Positions 35,693 through 48,414 of a stretch of 64,000 nucleotides of DNA are shown here, one piece after another. The first letter of the stretch is position 1; the number at the start of each line of letters is the position of its first letter. The DNA is from Megamerina dolium (lineage: Eukaryota > Arthropoda > Insecta > Diptera > Megamerinidae). The notes beneath the pieces were generated by a model. It did not search any database. It was not told the DNA's origin and worked only from the letters and a program-made list of their open reading frames with translations. The DNA lies in NCBI GenBank assembly GCA_963854835.1, contig OY978525.1, positions 26,249,253-26,313,252 of the forward strand, read 5' to 3'. The position numbers and the translations under genes were made by a program.

Positions 35693-36840
35693 ATAAGTTA
35701 CAAGTCTCAGAAAACTTACTCGACTGAAACTAACCATCACAAAATAGAACGAAAATATTTTGGTACAGTAACCTCTATAAGTGAATAATTATTGTGGATC
35801 GGATTGTGGATTGTGTGTGGATTAACCCATTAATAAAAATTTTAACTCGCTGAGTGAATACCCTTATGTATTCACTTTTATTCAACGCAACCAACTATTC
35901 ATTTGCAGAAGAGTACAGTGAAAGTTCTCTAGAACTACTGTATTTCGCGTTAAAGTAATGAACTAAATATTTTTTACAAGAAAAATAAAAAGATACAGAG
36001 AATGCAGTTAGTCCATTGGTAAATTATTATAATAGAGTTTTTACTGTATACCACGTGAGTCTTTTTTATATGTTACCCATCTATACTCGTATGTATTGTC
36101 CATTAACATTATTGCTGTCATTACTGCTTGCTATTTCTATTTTAGAGCTGCTGCTATTGCTCCTGTTGCCGCTGCTGCTGCTGCTACTGAAGCTATGTGT
36201 CTTTCGTTAAACAAAAGGGTTGCATCATTTTCGTCGACTCAATTCAATTTAACGTGAAAAGCTTGCTTACCCGAGGTTTATAACATATAGTCTATGTATG
36301 TGCATTTATTTATTTATAAAGGGTATTGCAATATCGAAAGTGAGGCCCGATTCAATATTTAAGATTATTTTAGAATATTATTTTTTGCATTTTAAGGTAT
36401 ACCAGGCTATGTGGATTTTAAAAAAGCATACGAAAATATTATTTTTCAATATTCATAATGCATTTTTCCTTCATAATTGCACCCTGTATAAATATGCGCA
36501 GATTTTGTCTTTTTTAACGGTCATATTGAAGCAAATGTTCTCTACAATTTGTGTAGGTTTATTTGTACTTAAAATACATACCCTGCAGTCAAACGTACTG
36601 GATTTAATTCATTTAGTTGATTTAAATCTGTGTTAAGATCTGTCGTAATATGATAAACCCAGTTTCAAAACTACTAGCATACTAGAATATATTAGATATA
36701 TCCGATATACTAAAATATATTGGGTTTCTTTTACACGTAAATACTCTTCGATAACGATATCTGTCAAATCAGCTGTTTATGACATTTCTGTTCACTACGC
36801 TGTGTACGTTCACTTTTAAGGAAAATATTCAACCAAGCCG
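35693..36840. other. Non-coding AT-rich DNA
   Basis: (ctg)n microsatellite at about 36148-36190. The 112-codon frame at 36298-36636 is Phe/Ile/Leu-rich and shows no domain. It is not called. Confidence 0.5.
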
Positions 36841-36844
36841 TATA

Positions 36845-37275
36845 AATGCCAAGTAGAAGTGCGTAGACCTATACTTACCGATTCGATGCCCCTTCTCAAG
36901 AACTCGACCTCGACCTCGATGAAAGAACATGGTCTACAGTCGTATAAGATCCAACTGGTGCATAAAGCCATTGGATAATCGTTAGTGTTCTACGTTCAGT
37001 GAATGAAAATCAACTGAAAGTTGAACCGGATTCTTACTGTGAATTCATCCTTAGCAATCACTCCCATTTCTTGGTTAATGAGTAATTGAACAAGCAAAAT
37101 CTCCATATTTAGAGTGAGAACAATGTGACTTTCGAGATCCTTATTATTATATCCCAGCGAAAATGTCATTCTTTGGTGTAGTTTCTTTGAAAAAAACTGC
37201 AGATGGAGCCAACGTTACCATCAATGGTGAGCTCTACAGGCAAATGATTTGTGATCTTGCGGCTCCCCTCGTAAA
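36845..37275 (+). pseudogene. Tc1/mariner-superfamily transposase relic
   Basis: Two parts of the same kind of transposase as at 60 kb can be read. GLQSYKIQLVHKA matches the LHPYKIQLVQELKP region after the DNA-binding domain. GANVTINGELYRQMICDL matches the VTVNGERYRQMI.DF region before the second catalytic Asp. The segment between is broken. A SINE begins only a few bases downstream, suggesting the SINE inserted into and truncated this element. Confidence 0.6.
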
Positions 37276-37282
37276 TACCAAT

Positions 37283-37560
37283 CGTCGTCGTAGCTCAGCG
37301 CTTCAGCCTTCTGAGTCGTAACGTAGGTTGTGAGTTCCATCTACAGCTGAGGCTAATTTGATATCGAAAAGAGATTTCTTTGGAATAGTGACCATCTGTC
37401 ATTAAACTATTTCCCATTCTTTTGGCGGTAAAAATTTCCCATGGAATCGTTATTTAAGAGAGATCTGTGACAAAGCTCAGAAAACGTGATGTCATAGACG
37501 TTCTGTCATTATGAATCGGATCACTTTACTCCTAAGTCAAGCTAACACTAAACACGGACA
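37283..37560 (+). mobile_element. tRNA-derived SINE copy
   Basis: Starts with tcgtcgtagctcagcgcttc (A box) and has gtaggttgtgagttccatc (worn B box). The body shares tgatatcgaaaagagatttc, ctgtgacaaagctcagaaaa and gtgatgtcatagacgttctg with the 30.6-kb copy. The tail beyond gaatcggatca is eroded. Confidence 0.7.
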
Positions 37561-39619
37561 AAAAATATGCTGAGATATTTTGTTGTCTTCCGAGCAAAGG
37601 AACACAGGATCACAGACTGATAAGTGACTGATAACAACTGTGAACAGTCATATATCAGACTTGTTAAAAATTGTGAGACTGAAAACTGTGCATGGTCTGG
37701 TTATCTCTTTGCCTTGATTGAGGAATGTCGAATAGCAGTTTCTGCAGTTTTTTTTAACCAGTTTTCAACGAGTAGGCGAATGGAGAACTAAAAATCGCGG
37801 AATATGTTTCTCAGCCGATGTAATGAAGTGCATAGCCGATTTTCAGAAGAAAACTAGAATAAAATATTTCGAATATAAAATTTTTGCGAAACAATGAAAA
37901 TCTTATGAATGAGAGAATTTCGGATTTTTTAACATAATTCTCAAAAACCATCGCATATATTTTTTGTAGTCAATTTAAATGAGGATTATCAACGCCTAAA
38001 GATCTAATTAGGTTTTTGTTTTTTGTAATTCACATGTTCCTGTTAGCATTAACTTTGTACCATGAATCAAAATTTATAAGAATAATTTTTCCAATTGGGC
38101 TACTACATATTATGTTGTACATATTTCCTTGCTTACACATTAGTGTAGCAATGTCCTTTTGTTTCTTCAGACATCATTAATGCACGTGTGTGCGTTTATT
38201 TTGTTTTGTTTTAAAACTTTTAGCAGACACAATAGACGCCAAGCCGCAGCAGCAGCAGCAGCAACATACGATACGAGTATAGAGCGCTTGAATTATTATA
38301 CTCGTAATATGACTCTTTTACGCTAAAGCTACGTACATATTCCTTCGTATAATTGTGCTTCCTCCAATTGTATGATAAAGCTAGTCAGTTTTATGTGAGT
38401 ATCAACAAAAAAAGTTTGTCCAGTCTCTGTTTGCTTATGTGTATTTGCATGTGCCCATATATGTAATGTAACTTAGATGGCTTTACTAGACAACTCGTAT
38501 TGTTGCACTATAGATTTAGAATAGAATGACAATTTTCCTCTTATTTTTCTATCATATATTGTAAGCATTATAAAGTTGTTATGAAAATATAGCAGTATAC
38601 GCTTTATATTGTTAGTTGGTTGTTAGTTTTACTAACTTTATACATTTAGTTGCAACTACATTTGTGAGTGCTCATATACTGGAAAAGAGTTAAATACTAT
38701 TTTAAAAGGCACCTACCTACCTACCATCATATAGGTAGTTAAAGATTCCACATGATCGTAGTTTACATATTCCAATGTACCTAGGTACATATGTATGAAC
38801 TCTAATTGGAGCATATAATTTGTCTTCAATGTAGTTATATCTACCTTTTTTTCCCCACATATTGTACTTTTAATAGGTAGCTTATTCTTTTTGTTAAACG
38901 TATAGTTTTTCCTTTGAAAATGAGCACACGGAGAGTGAGAAAATATTTACACATACATACGCAAATACATTAAACTACAATACTTGCTATTATACTATAT
39001 TTTAATGTGAAAAAGCTTTTAGAAATGAATACAATATTATAATTTTCTTATTAAAATGTAATATTACATATAGAATGTGGCTTCTGGGAAATACCCTTTT
39101 TTGTTCCCATTGTAAAATGTATCAACAATATCATTAGAAACTAAAAATAATCTGTTAAAAACTTATTGTTGTTTTTCATAATTCAAAATAAGTTTTGTGA
39201 TAAAGAAACCGTAGCGCTTTAGACTGAGAGTTAATTTTAAATGTTGAAATCTTTATTTGTTCACTTTCGGTTCTTTGAAGTTCATTTTGTAAGGGAGCAT
39301 CCCTAAGGATTGTGAGCTGTTCAGAACAAATTTTGATAAGATTAAAATTAACGGGCATCGGTATATTTTACCCTTGTAGAAGCGATTCAGGGTAAAACAG
39401 TGAATGCCATAACGTTCGTCATTTAACGTGAGGTTAGGCACGAAATGCCAACGAGATCGAGTCAAATCAATCTCGGATTCAAAAACGGCCGTCTTAAATG
39501 TGTATAGAAACAATTATTTCGATTGCAAAACAAGATGTTTTCGTGTGGTTGTGTTGTCATGCATGATTTCAATTTTCTCTTATCACAAATATGATTACAC
39601 TATAACTTAATAATCGCAA
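37561..39619. other. Non-coding AT-rich DNA
   Basis: (cag)n run near 38248, acctacctacctacc near 38709 and catatgtat words. No exon recognised; frames of 60-86 codons near 39176-39610 are unsupported. Confidence 0.5.
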
Positions 39620-40170
39620 CTTACAGACTCCTAAGGGTCCTTTGGACATCGCTCTCTTCCATTACTTTTGTGGGTGTTAAATTTGGACAGTATTGGAAAG
39701 GACCTACATATATTGACCGGTTCCGAATGACAGAACTCTTGTGATATCACATTTTTCACAGAGCTCTTTCGAAAAATTTCCTGAAATTTAAAATGTAGGT
39801 CTCAAAGGGTACTTTGGCCAAGCTTCTGTTCCAGTACTGTTGTGCGTGTATATATAAATTTTGGACAGTATTAGAAGGACCCTACTTATATTAGATGGTT
39901 CCAAATGGCAGAAACCTTGTTCTTAGACTACGAAGGGCTCTTTGGATGGCCTTCTCGTCCATTACTTTTGTGGGTGTTAAATTTGGATAGTACTGGAAAG
40001 TACCTACATATATTGACCGATACCGAATGGCAGAACTCTTGTGATATCACATTTTTTTACAGAGTTCTTTCGAAAGATTTTCAGAATTTAGAAAAACTTT
40101 AATACAAAATCAAAATGTAGGCCCCAAAGGTTACTTTGGCCAAGCTTTCGTTCCAGTACTGTTGTGTTTA
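39620..40170 (-). mobile_element. Tandemly duplicated SINE tails, 300-bp period
   Basis: attacttttgtgggtgttaa occurs at 39661 and again at 39961, exactly 300 bp on. Each is followed by tttgga, ggacctac/gtacctac, atatattgaccg and cagaactcttgtgatatcac. A second tail type (aaatgtagg, tactttggccaagctt, ccagtactgttgtg) begins at 39791 and 40112. In minus orientation both types are the 3' end of the SINE (ggaaccgg...cagtact...agagaagctcggcc). So a head-less dimer of SINE tails was itself duplicated in tandem. A 21-bp indel separates the two dimers. Confidence 0.75.
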
Positions 40171-40579
40171 CTTACTACCACCTGAGCTATGACACAAAAA
40201 TTGCAAATCCCTTGTACTTTTTTTTACTATTTACAGCAAACTTTTGTCTTATAATTTAAAAACTACTACACAAGATGTAAAATATTTAATATTTTTATGA
40301 TCAATATATCCAAATTAAAGAAAATTTATATTCCATAGTAGTCAAATCAATAAAATTTGAAGGAAAGTCCTCTTGTTTTTTTTTTTGTTTGTATGTAGAT
40401 GGGTCCGTTGTCGGATCTTGGTCATATTTATAAATGTTTAAAGTTTTAACTAAAAAAGCAAATGTGCAAGATTTCAACTACCGAGCTCTATTTTTACCAT
40501 TTTTTTTTTTTGGTAAATTTTGTATGAAACCGTCCATTGTGAGACGGTAATATAAAAATGAATCCACTGATGCGTGAGT

Positions 40580-40865
40580 AATTTACAATTTAAGTGCTCT
40601 AAGGGACGAACTAAACTATGAAAGAACTGAAACCCTTCCAAGATTTAGTAGGTCTCCGAACTCTTGCAAAAGTGTTTACGGGGCATTTTGTCATAAGACT
40701 AATGGCCGCCAGATATGGAGCCACTTACAAGGACTTTTGCAAAAGTTGTGGTGACTCAAAGGACAACGGAGCACACTTAGTAACTGTCTTCTTCTTGTTC
40801 GACTTACCTATGCAAGCCTCTTGTATAACCTCTTGGGTTGACTAGACATTCTTCCTACGAAGAAG
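40580..40865 (+). pseudogene. Non-LTR retrotransposon C-terminal (RNase H end) fragment
   Basis: The frame from 40618 reads VFTGHFVIRLMAARYGATYK, DFCKSCGDSKDNGAHLV, then a hydrophobic end. This fits the conserved end of LINEs that carry an RNase H domain: TGH, then a CxxC-type pair with an H (here CKSCG...AHL), where the last motif is usually EHLLC.CP. The CP and following residues are changed. Both flanks are lost. Confidence 0.55.
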
Positions 40866-43822
40866 ACAAAAACTAAAAATTAAATTTAGCATTTATGAGA
40901 GCTGCTGTTAACAGAGACAAAACAAATTGTCATATGTACGTAACATTATTGCACTTTGAAGTTCAAGATATAACATTCACTTTTGCTTAATACGGAAAAT
41001 AAAAACACCAAATGAAAGAAGAACAAATTGAAACATTAAAAGTGAAATTAAATTCAAAACGAATGAACCTAACGCCGGTGAGGGATGATGATGGTAAACC
41101 ACAAATAAAAACATATAAACACACACGATAAATCGTAAAAAATTGATGATGCGTTAAAAGATGAAAGCCAAGAAAATAATATGAAAAAGAATGAATAAGT
41201 AAAAATAAGCATGCATTGTGCATTTAGTGTATTTGGCGTCATTAATATAGCAACAGAAGCAACAGTGGCAATATTTTCTTTTTCTCTCGTTGAGAGTAAA
41301 CATAAATACTTGTACGTGTATGAATGCATATCGCATCATCACATCACACATCAAACAATGCCAATGATCACAACGATCGGCATCATCTGCATACGAACGC
41401 AGTCGGCATCAAGTGATTGATGTGCGTTGTCGTGCTCATGAGTATAAATTTGTGTATATGCATTCGTATATTCATGGTTATCATATAGCTGCGAATGATG
41501 TTGCATTTAATTTAAACTGAAATTAATTTCCAAATGTATATACTTTCAAGAACAACATTTTTTTTTCGTTTTCCCTTTTAATAAAATCATGGGGATGGAC
41601 GAATGTACGTTAGAGTGGGTCGGTTATAAATATAAATGTTTTATCCACACCATTATTGAAAATTTACTATTTAAATTTGACAGTTAATCGCCGATTTGCA
41701 AAAATGATATAACGTTTAACGATTTAAGACTTATTAAGGTATTTAATTTTATGAACAATACAACTGGAAGTTGTGGAGTTTACCTCTGAGTAACTCGATG
41801 ACTAGTCGAATAGAACTTCAGACATAATTTCTTAAAATTCGGTCATCAAATGTCAAACGTTTATATTCAAAAACCAAATTTTTACTGCTTTAGGGTAGTA
41901 AAAAAATTATTAATGGTGCTAAAATATTTCCACGAAAGCTATAAATTAAGGGGTGGACATTTCGCTTTTTTTTTTGTATTTTTTTATGTACGGTGAACGA
42001 CTCAGCCTAATATGCACATACAGCAATAAGTAGCAAAAGATATTGAACTTGTTTCTACAAAACGAATGCAGCAATGATATAATGTGTTGTTGTTTACAGA
42101 ATGCTAGAAACATTATACTGCAGGTGTATCAGTGGTGAGCACACGAATACAATTGTTATAGACATACCCAGTGGGGAAAAATAAATGTTGAATCATCGAA
42201 ATGTAGAAAAAGCTTAACTTAAGAAGAAAAATAACACTTTTGATTTTCATACTAGTCGCTATGAATTGCAATATTTACTACGATTGCTGTAGAAAAAGTC
42301 CTCCACTTGAGAAGAAAGCTGGAATACATTCTCAGTAATCTAATAGAAATTTTTTTAAAAATCTTCAATTTTAAGTAAAAAACATCGTGTAAACAAAGTT
42401 CCAGCTGAATAGAATTATTTTAATGTCTACATATCTAGAAATCCTATATTTAAAATAATGCATTTGTATGGAAGGCAAAAGTGGTTTGCGGTTATGCTGA
42501 TTTCTCAACCACACCGTTGAGTTATTGGGTATTGAGTATTGTTGAGTATTATTCTGTGCGCACAATCAGAAAATGTTCTGAACACGTTTTTGTATAGAAG
42601 ATAGTTGAGCTATCTGACTTTTATCCTATTCCTCCCATTCTCAAATTTATATATTCGGTACAAAAAAATAAATAAATAATTGGCACCATGGTCTCTGTGG
42701 ATCTTTAGTCAGAGGTCAGAGATTGTGCTGCTGGGTTGGTTGAACTGTGAGTCATACTAACAACGGAAAGTCAATAATCTAACAACTGATCTTTGGAACT
42801 CACTCGCTAATTATTGGGTATAAAGAATAGTGCTTACTACTTATTTGTCGATAATAGGGTTGCCTTTCACAACCTAAGTATCGCCTCTAAAGTTCGGTAT
42901 TTCTATATTTGATTTTGCAAGGTGACACCGAGATGAACACTTCTTGTGCAATGATAATTGGGAAATATGGTATACCTCTTTCCGACCATCCAAAGTATCC
43001 ACCCTTCTGTGTAAGAAAATAATAAAATCTTCTCTATAATTATAAGTAATTAATGCACTAAAAAAATTCAAAGATTAACAGCTGCCTTAATGAGCCATCA
43101 AGATTAAAAATCTCATCCTGTATTCCTTAAGACCCATAATCCGTTAAGGTACAACTAAAATATGTATGAGCTTCCAAGCGCTTTAAAATAGTGAAAATGA
43201 ATCACTATAAACCATTCGAATTAAGCATATGATTTATTCAAAAGTGAAGAATATGATTTATGATTTAATCAGACTGCGGTAGATGTTACCAATTTTGATG
43301 GTGAAAGATTCAAGTGGTATAAATTAAAAATAAAAAAAATATATATAGTCAAACAAGTAAAAGACTAAGGTTTCTGTTTATAGATGCTACTTTTTCTCAG
43401 AAACTCAAAATAAATATTTTATTTTTCTACCGAATTTCTGTATATTTTTATTGTTATCGACTATCAAGTTTTATTATACTTTTTTTTTAATTTAATTTAA
43501 ACCTAAAACATAAATCCTCACATATAGATATTGCTTGAATACTAGTGCATCAGTAAGCAGTAATTCAAATTTACTGCAGGGTATGCACACTCATGCACAT
43601 GTATGAATCAATGAATGTAAATTTATGAGGAAATGTGTACAGCACATGTTCAATGCCATGGATTAGTGCTGCTGCACTTGTTGACAGATATCTTATTTTG
43701 TTTTATTTGATTTCTTTCCTTCTTGTCGGTTTCGGTATATTTACTTGATTTTAACAAGCGAAGCATATAGTCTATTGATCATGGCAATATATATTGTACA
43801 TATCGTCGATCTTAAAAAAGTG
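40866..43822. other. Non-coding AT-rich DNA
   Basis: Possible single family C units at about 42390-42660 (catttgtatggaaggcaaaa, cctcccattctcaaattta). Overlapping frames at 40987-41420 on both strands are AT-driven. No exon recognised. Confidence 0.45.
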
Positions 43823-43908
43823 TTAACCTTCTAGCTGCTTGGTGAGCTGAAATCACATATTATTGTAAATTATCGCAGATAATATATAAAGTGAATTTAG
43901 AAGGTTAA
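43823..43908. mobile_element. Possible minute piggyBac-like MITE
   Basis: TTAA at 43823-43826 and again at 43905-43908 flank a 78-bp segment beginning ccttcta and ending tagaagg, a 7-bp inverted repeat. TTAA duplications are the piggyBac hallmark, but TTAA is common in this AT-rich DNA and the inverted repeat is short. Confidence 0.3.
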
Positions 43909-46845
43909 TATATACACATTCATATCTACTTGTGATTGGGAATCAAAGCAAATTTGCCTACATGCATCTAATACGTACTGCTTCATTAGCTACTGTTGCT
44001 ATTGCATGCTAAGATTTGTTGCATGTTTAGATGCTATTGCATGCCATTTGAAGCTACTTAATTAATTTGTATTAAAAAGAAAAAACTTTGTAAAGCAAAG
44101 AGCAAATATTAATGAACTTAATTAATTGCCAGTTAATTTTAGACATTTAACAACGGATGCATAGCATGAGTAGTAGATATATAATCGAAGTAGACTTTAT
44201 AAAAATCTTGCTTGACAATTAACGTTTCAATGAGACATTATTTATATAACATGTTTAAGTTTTTAGCTTAGTCAACAGCTTCTTACACAATTTTGTTATG
44301 CATATTAAATTGCTAAGAGATTGGAATGTCAATATTAATCTATTTAGACCGGCACACATTTTGGAAGAGCTTAAAAAATATCGCTGTCGACTGAAGATGC
44401 AAATCTGTCGACTAAAGTTGCAAATCAGTCAACTTAATGTTGGATTATTTCTCTGTCTATGGCGTAATAATAAGATGAATGCAAAAATCCAAAACCAGAG
44501 ATGACATAAAATTGCATCGCTAATGCCAGGTGAAAAAAGCTTATTGTAACTGACAACTTAAAAGGAAAAACGATTAGAACTGTTTGCATCACAATTTGCG
44601 TCATACAGTGTGATTCACAGTAGAAAATAGGACAAAAAACCGTTAACAAATGTTAATAAATATCAAATACCGCTCTTTTGATTTTTGTTTATGATTTGTG
44701 AAGTGAAAACATAAATTGTGAGTATTTCCAAAAACGTTTTGAAACGGTTTTCTTAGTCTATCACCATTGTGGTCCAAAACTTTGCAACATTGCAACGGCT
44801 GCCATAGTGAGGAAAAACTCGAAGTTATTCGCCCAGCATTGGATGGAACAATGGAAATGAGAACAAAATGTAAACAACCGTCCTAACACAACGGCAAATG
44901 TAGGAACAATATTACGTCAAGATCAGCAGATGGTTCACTTTGTCGACCGAATTCCAGCTACTTCAGTACGACAAGTCGCCCAACGATTACGTAGTCATAA
45001 TATACAGGCATCGTAGTCAACAAAACGAAGATGATTATTGCAACATCATATTCATATCGAAAAGCACTTGCATTGGACAACTGATAACTGAAAATTTACA
45101 CACCGATTGGAGAAAAGAAAATTGCATTAATGAATCATCGTTTTGGTTATCGAATCCATTGACTCGTACTTGGTGTACAACATCAAACAGAACGGTGTGT
45201 GCACCACCTTAAAACACACACAGTAGCTTCTTGTGAACTTTGAACTGTAAACGAGGTTTTGGTACATTCATCGTATTCATGAGAATAATTGAAATTAATT
45301 TTCTATGGAAATATTCTAAATATTTCTGAGATCTAATCATCTTTTTATAGTAGGAGCTTTGGAGTTTTGGTTTTTTATCAATCATAGCTAATTTTGGCAC
45401 TGACAGCTGTTTTCGCCTCAAAATTTTGACTGTCAGTCATCTTGTTGATGTTTAGATACAAATCTTGAAACATTTATTTTATGGCACATTCTAGTACATG
45501 AAGGACTGAATGTAAATGAACATTTCATATGTACATATGTATATAGCGAAGTTGGTTGCAATGCATGCATGTGAGTCCAACTATGTATGTACATGGGTGA
45601 GTCGTTACTATGGATATGAATTCTGTATAGAAGTGCAATCCAAGAAACAAATGTTTTCACACAATATACAACATATATTTGTAAGTATATATTTAATATT
45701 TTTCACGCTCATGTGAAACATAAGTTTATTATTTTTTTTTATTTAAAAAAAATATATATGAAAATATATGAATGTTCATATAAATATTACTTATATGTAT
45801 ATACTAAAGCTGAGCAGATATTCTAGTACCTATAGCATAACAAATTACACTGCTATTTCAAAGTGGCTGTCTGTACATAGTTACTTGTGTCTGTCTGCCT
45901 CTACCAATTCTATTTGTTCTGCTATACAAGTATGTATGCATAGCCATGTATCTATTCAGTGAATATACAATTATACACATATGTATACATATTGTATCTG
46001 TCACATATTATTCTACGTTCATATATATGCAAACATATGTATATTATATCCTCTTATGTGCATGGTGTTAATTTAAATTGCTGCTGCAACGAGACCACAT
46101 GCACCAAGAAATCCTTTAGGGTGTAATAATAAATATATATGAAATTCAAAATACAAAAATACAAAAGCTAACCAGTACAAAAAAAAAAATGAAAATGCAA
46201 AACAAAAACCACTCATTCATAGCAAGACATGGTGTTGCACAAATATTATTACAATACCATGAAATTGTTCGAAATTACGAATGGCAACACTGCAATACTG
46301 CATCAGTAAGTCACTGAACACTCCTTCAATGAAAGGCAAATGTCACATGTGAATATAAAATGCATGAATAATATAGCACATACATATGTAAGTGTATGCC
46401 ATATTGACATATGTATGTATTTATTTGGAGATAGATGCTTTCATAGGAAAGACAGTATAAACTCTTACAAACGGACTTAAAAAAAAATTTTAAAGTAATA
46501 TGAGAATATCAAAACCTTATTTACTTCCTGAAATGAAATTTTGCGTTTAGGTGCGAATGGTTTACGAATTGTCTCCGGCCGAAATTCTCCCGTATGCTCG
46601 CTCTTGTGAGTTTTGCAGCTGAAATTCAACCAACCTAGTATTGCCGTTCGTTCCAATTTTATTTCAATATTTCAAAATTTCTTTATTATTATGATTTCGT
46701 CTCAATTCTAGTATGTAAAAAATTATTTTATTTGTTCATTGAGTCAGAAATTGCATGAATCGTCAAGAAATATACATATTTTCACCACATCTCCGATATA
46801 CGTATATGCACGACATGGCTGTCAATAGGTCCCTAAAAATTCAAA
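43909..46845. other. Non-coding AT-rich DNA
   Basis: catatgta microsatellites at about 45530-45560 and 45960-46060, and A runs. A possible transposase N-terminal relic is listed at 44880. No host exon recognised. Confidence 0.5.
44880..45200 (+). pseudogene. Possible Tc1-like transposase N-terminal relic
   Basis: RIPATSVRQVAQRLRSHNIQ followed in a shifted frame by LLQHHIHIEKHLH looks like the order helix-turn-helix (TSTRR.A..LG) then PYHIQ..Q.L of Tc1-like transposases of the type seen at 60 kb. Similarity is short and the frame is broken, so this is tentative. Confidence 0.3.
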
Positions 46846-47010
46846 ATAAAGTAATTCCTATTCTACAAAAAAGCGTTTTGCTTCTTCCAATGCTTTTTTC
46901 AATTTTTTAATACCCTCCAAATAATACGATTTATCGAGGCGTTTAAAATAGTCGTTTGTTTCAACGCTCACCACTTCATAATTTTACCAATGAGCCATTT
47001 CTTCATGTTT
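46846..47010 (-). pseudogene. mariner-family transposase C-terminus
   Basis: On the minus strand a short in-frame run reads VSVETNDYFKRLDKSYYLEG, then IKKLKKALEEAKRFFVE. It is preceded, after a frameshift, by NMKKWLIGK. This matches the end of mariner-type transposases (NLKKWL.GKKF, then a YF..LDKSYY..GI.KLE.RW segment). Nothing of the catalytic core remains beside it. The jockey-type fragment begins about 80 bp away. Confidence 0.65.
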
Positions 47011-47094
47011 GGATGTTTGGATGTGGTCCAGCGATTGCGTTTAGTCAATTGTGAACAAATGCTGCATCCTTTTGGCCGATAGCTTTTACATATT

Positions 47095-47722
47095 CAAATA
47101 TTCCATGTCAGCCTCGACAGAAGGCTGACATGGAAATATCACATAGAGGCAAAGAAAACTCAGATCAAGCTTAAAATGAATCAGTTATGGTGGCTGTTAC
47201 ACAAACGATCAAAGTTGAATCTTGAATACAAAGTGCTATTATATAAAGCAATCCTGAAACCAGTCTGGACTTATGGTATTCAGTTTTGGGGCACCGCATC
47301 TCCCTCTAATATCGAAAAATTGCAGCGAATACAATCCAAGTGTCTGCGAATTATTGTAAACGCGCCTTGGTATATGAGGAACGTTAACATCCATCGAGAT
47401 TTAAATGTATCCACAATTTCTGAGGAAGTTGCAATGTCCTGCAGAAGCTACATTCAAAAATTACACAGTCATCCGAATCCCCTTGCTAGGCAATTGTTGC
47501 TGAGCAAGGGGCATCGTCGATTAAAAAGAAAAGACACACTGAATATGCTGTAAAATTGCTACATCTCGCGACTCACCAAATTGTGATGGAACGTAGGGGA
47601 TATCACATAGTTTTATTTAGCTTGTAAGATTTGAATAATTATTGTTAGTTTCTTGTATTTAAGAAAGATTCAATAAAAAAAAAAATAAGCTAACAAAAAA
47701 AAAAAAAAAAAAAAAAATATTT
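47095..47722 (+). mobile_element. 5'-truncated jockey-clade LINE with poly(A) tail
   Basis: An open frame from about 47101 to the stop at 47551-47553 encodes the C-terminal part of a jockey-type reverse transcriptase: LDRRLTWKYHIEAKK, YKAILKPVWTYGIQFWGTAS, IEKLQRIQSKCLRIIVNAPW and HRDLNV. The thumb/C-terminal region is intact over about 150 codons, without the catalytic YADD part. A short 3' UTR is followed by two poly(A) runs (about 47672-47683 and 47697-47717). Dead on arrival by 5' truncation. The intact frame suggests a fairly recent insertion. Target-site duplication not resolved. Confidence 0.8.
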
Positions 47723-48129
47723 ATGGAAAACTAAAATCTCTGTTTCATCACCGATTTTTAATGTGGTGACAGCAATTGGGCTATTAGAACCTTCTACGCC
47801 ATTTGTGCTGGTACTGTCGTACGCACCAAAACAAACGAAAATGAACGTAGACATCTGTCTCAAATAGCTGTTATAATAAAACCATTTGACAGATCTGTCT
47901 GAAAATTTGGGTTCTTTCTTTTGAATGATGCTTTTTGCAGAATAAGTTGTTCCATATTTAGTTTTGAATAATAACGAAGCAAGTTTTAAACTATTGGAAG
48001 AAGATATATGAAAATATAAAGAAGCAAGAAGAGGAATTAATATATTTTTTTAAATGTTTTGCTAATTTCAGTTACAAATTTATGTTGCAGCGCTGCACAC
48101 TGTTACTATGTGTGTAACAGTTATAGGAT
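47723..48129. other. Non-coding AT-rich DNA
   Basis: No repeat or coding similarity recognised. Confidence 0.5.
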
Positions 48130-48414
48130 CGGAAGAGTCCTTTGACAGAACTTCCCTTGTAATTCTGTTCTATTTGTTAAACCTTGGAGAGTATTAAAAG
48201 CCGGTTCCGAACAGCAGAACTTTATTAGATAGTGCTCTTGGAAGCGTTTTCGAGGTAAATTGTTACTGTCGGAAAAATTGCTAATTGTTTGTCGATACTG
48301 TGCGAAAGTAAAAATATTTTCGATAATAAAGTTGATGCCCCATCCGAGGATTGAACCCACAACCTATGGCTCTGGAAGCAAACACACTAACCACTAGCAA
48401 ATTACTGTAGCCCA
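48130..48414 (-). mobile_element. tRNA-derived SINE copy
   Basis: On the minus strand the head reads gggctacagtaatttgctag, tggttagtgtgtttgc, with B box gtgggttcaatcctcgg. The body shows tcgacaaacaattagcaat and ttccgacagtaacaattt, and the tail shows gttctgctgttcggaaccgg. Same order as the reference copy. Confidence 0.75.
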
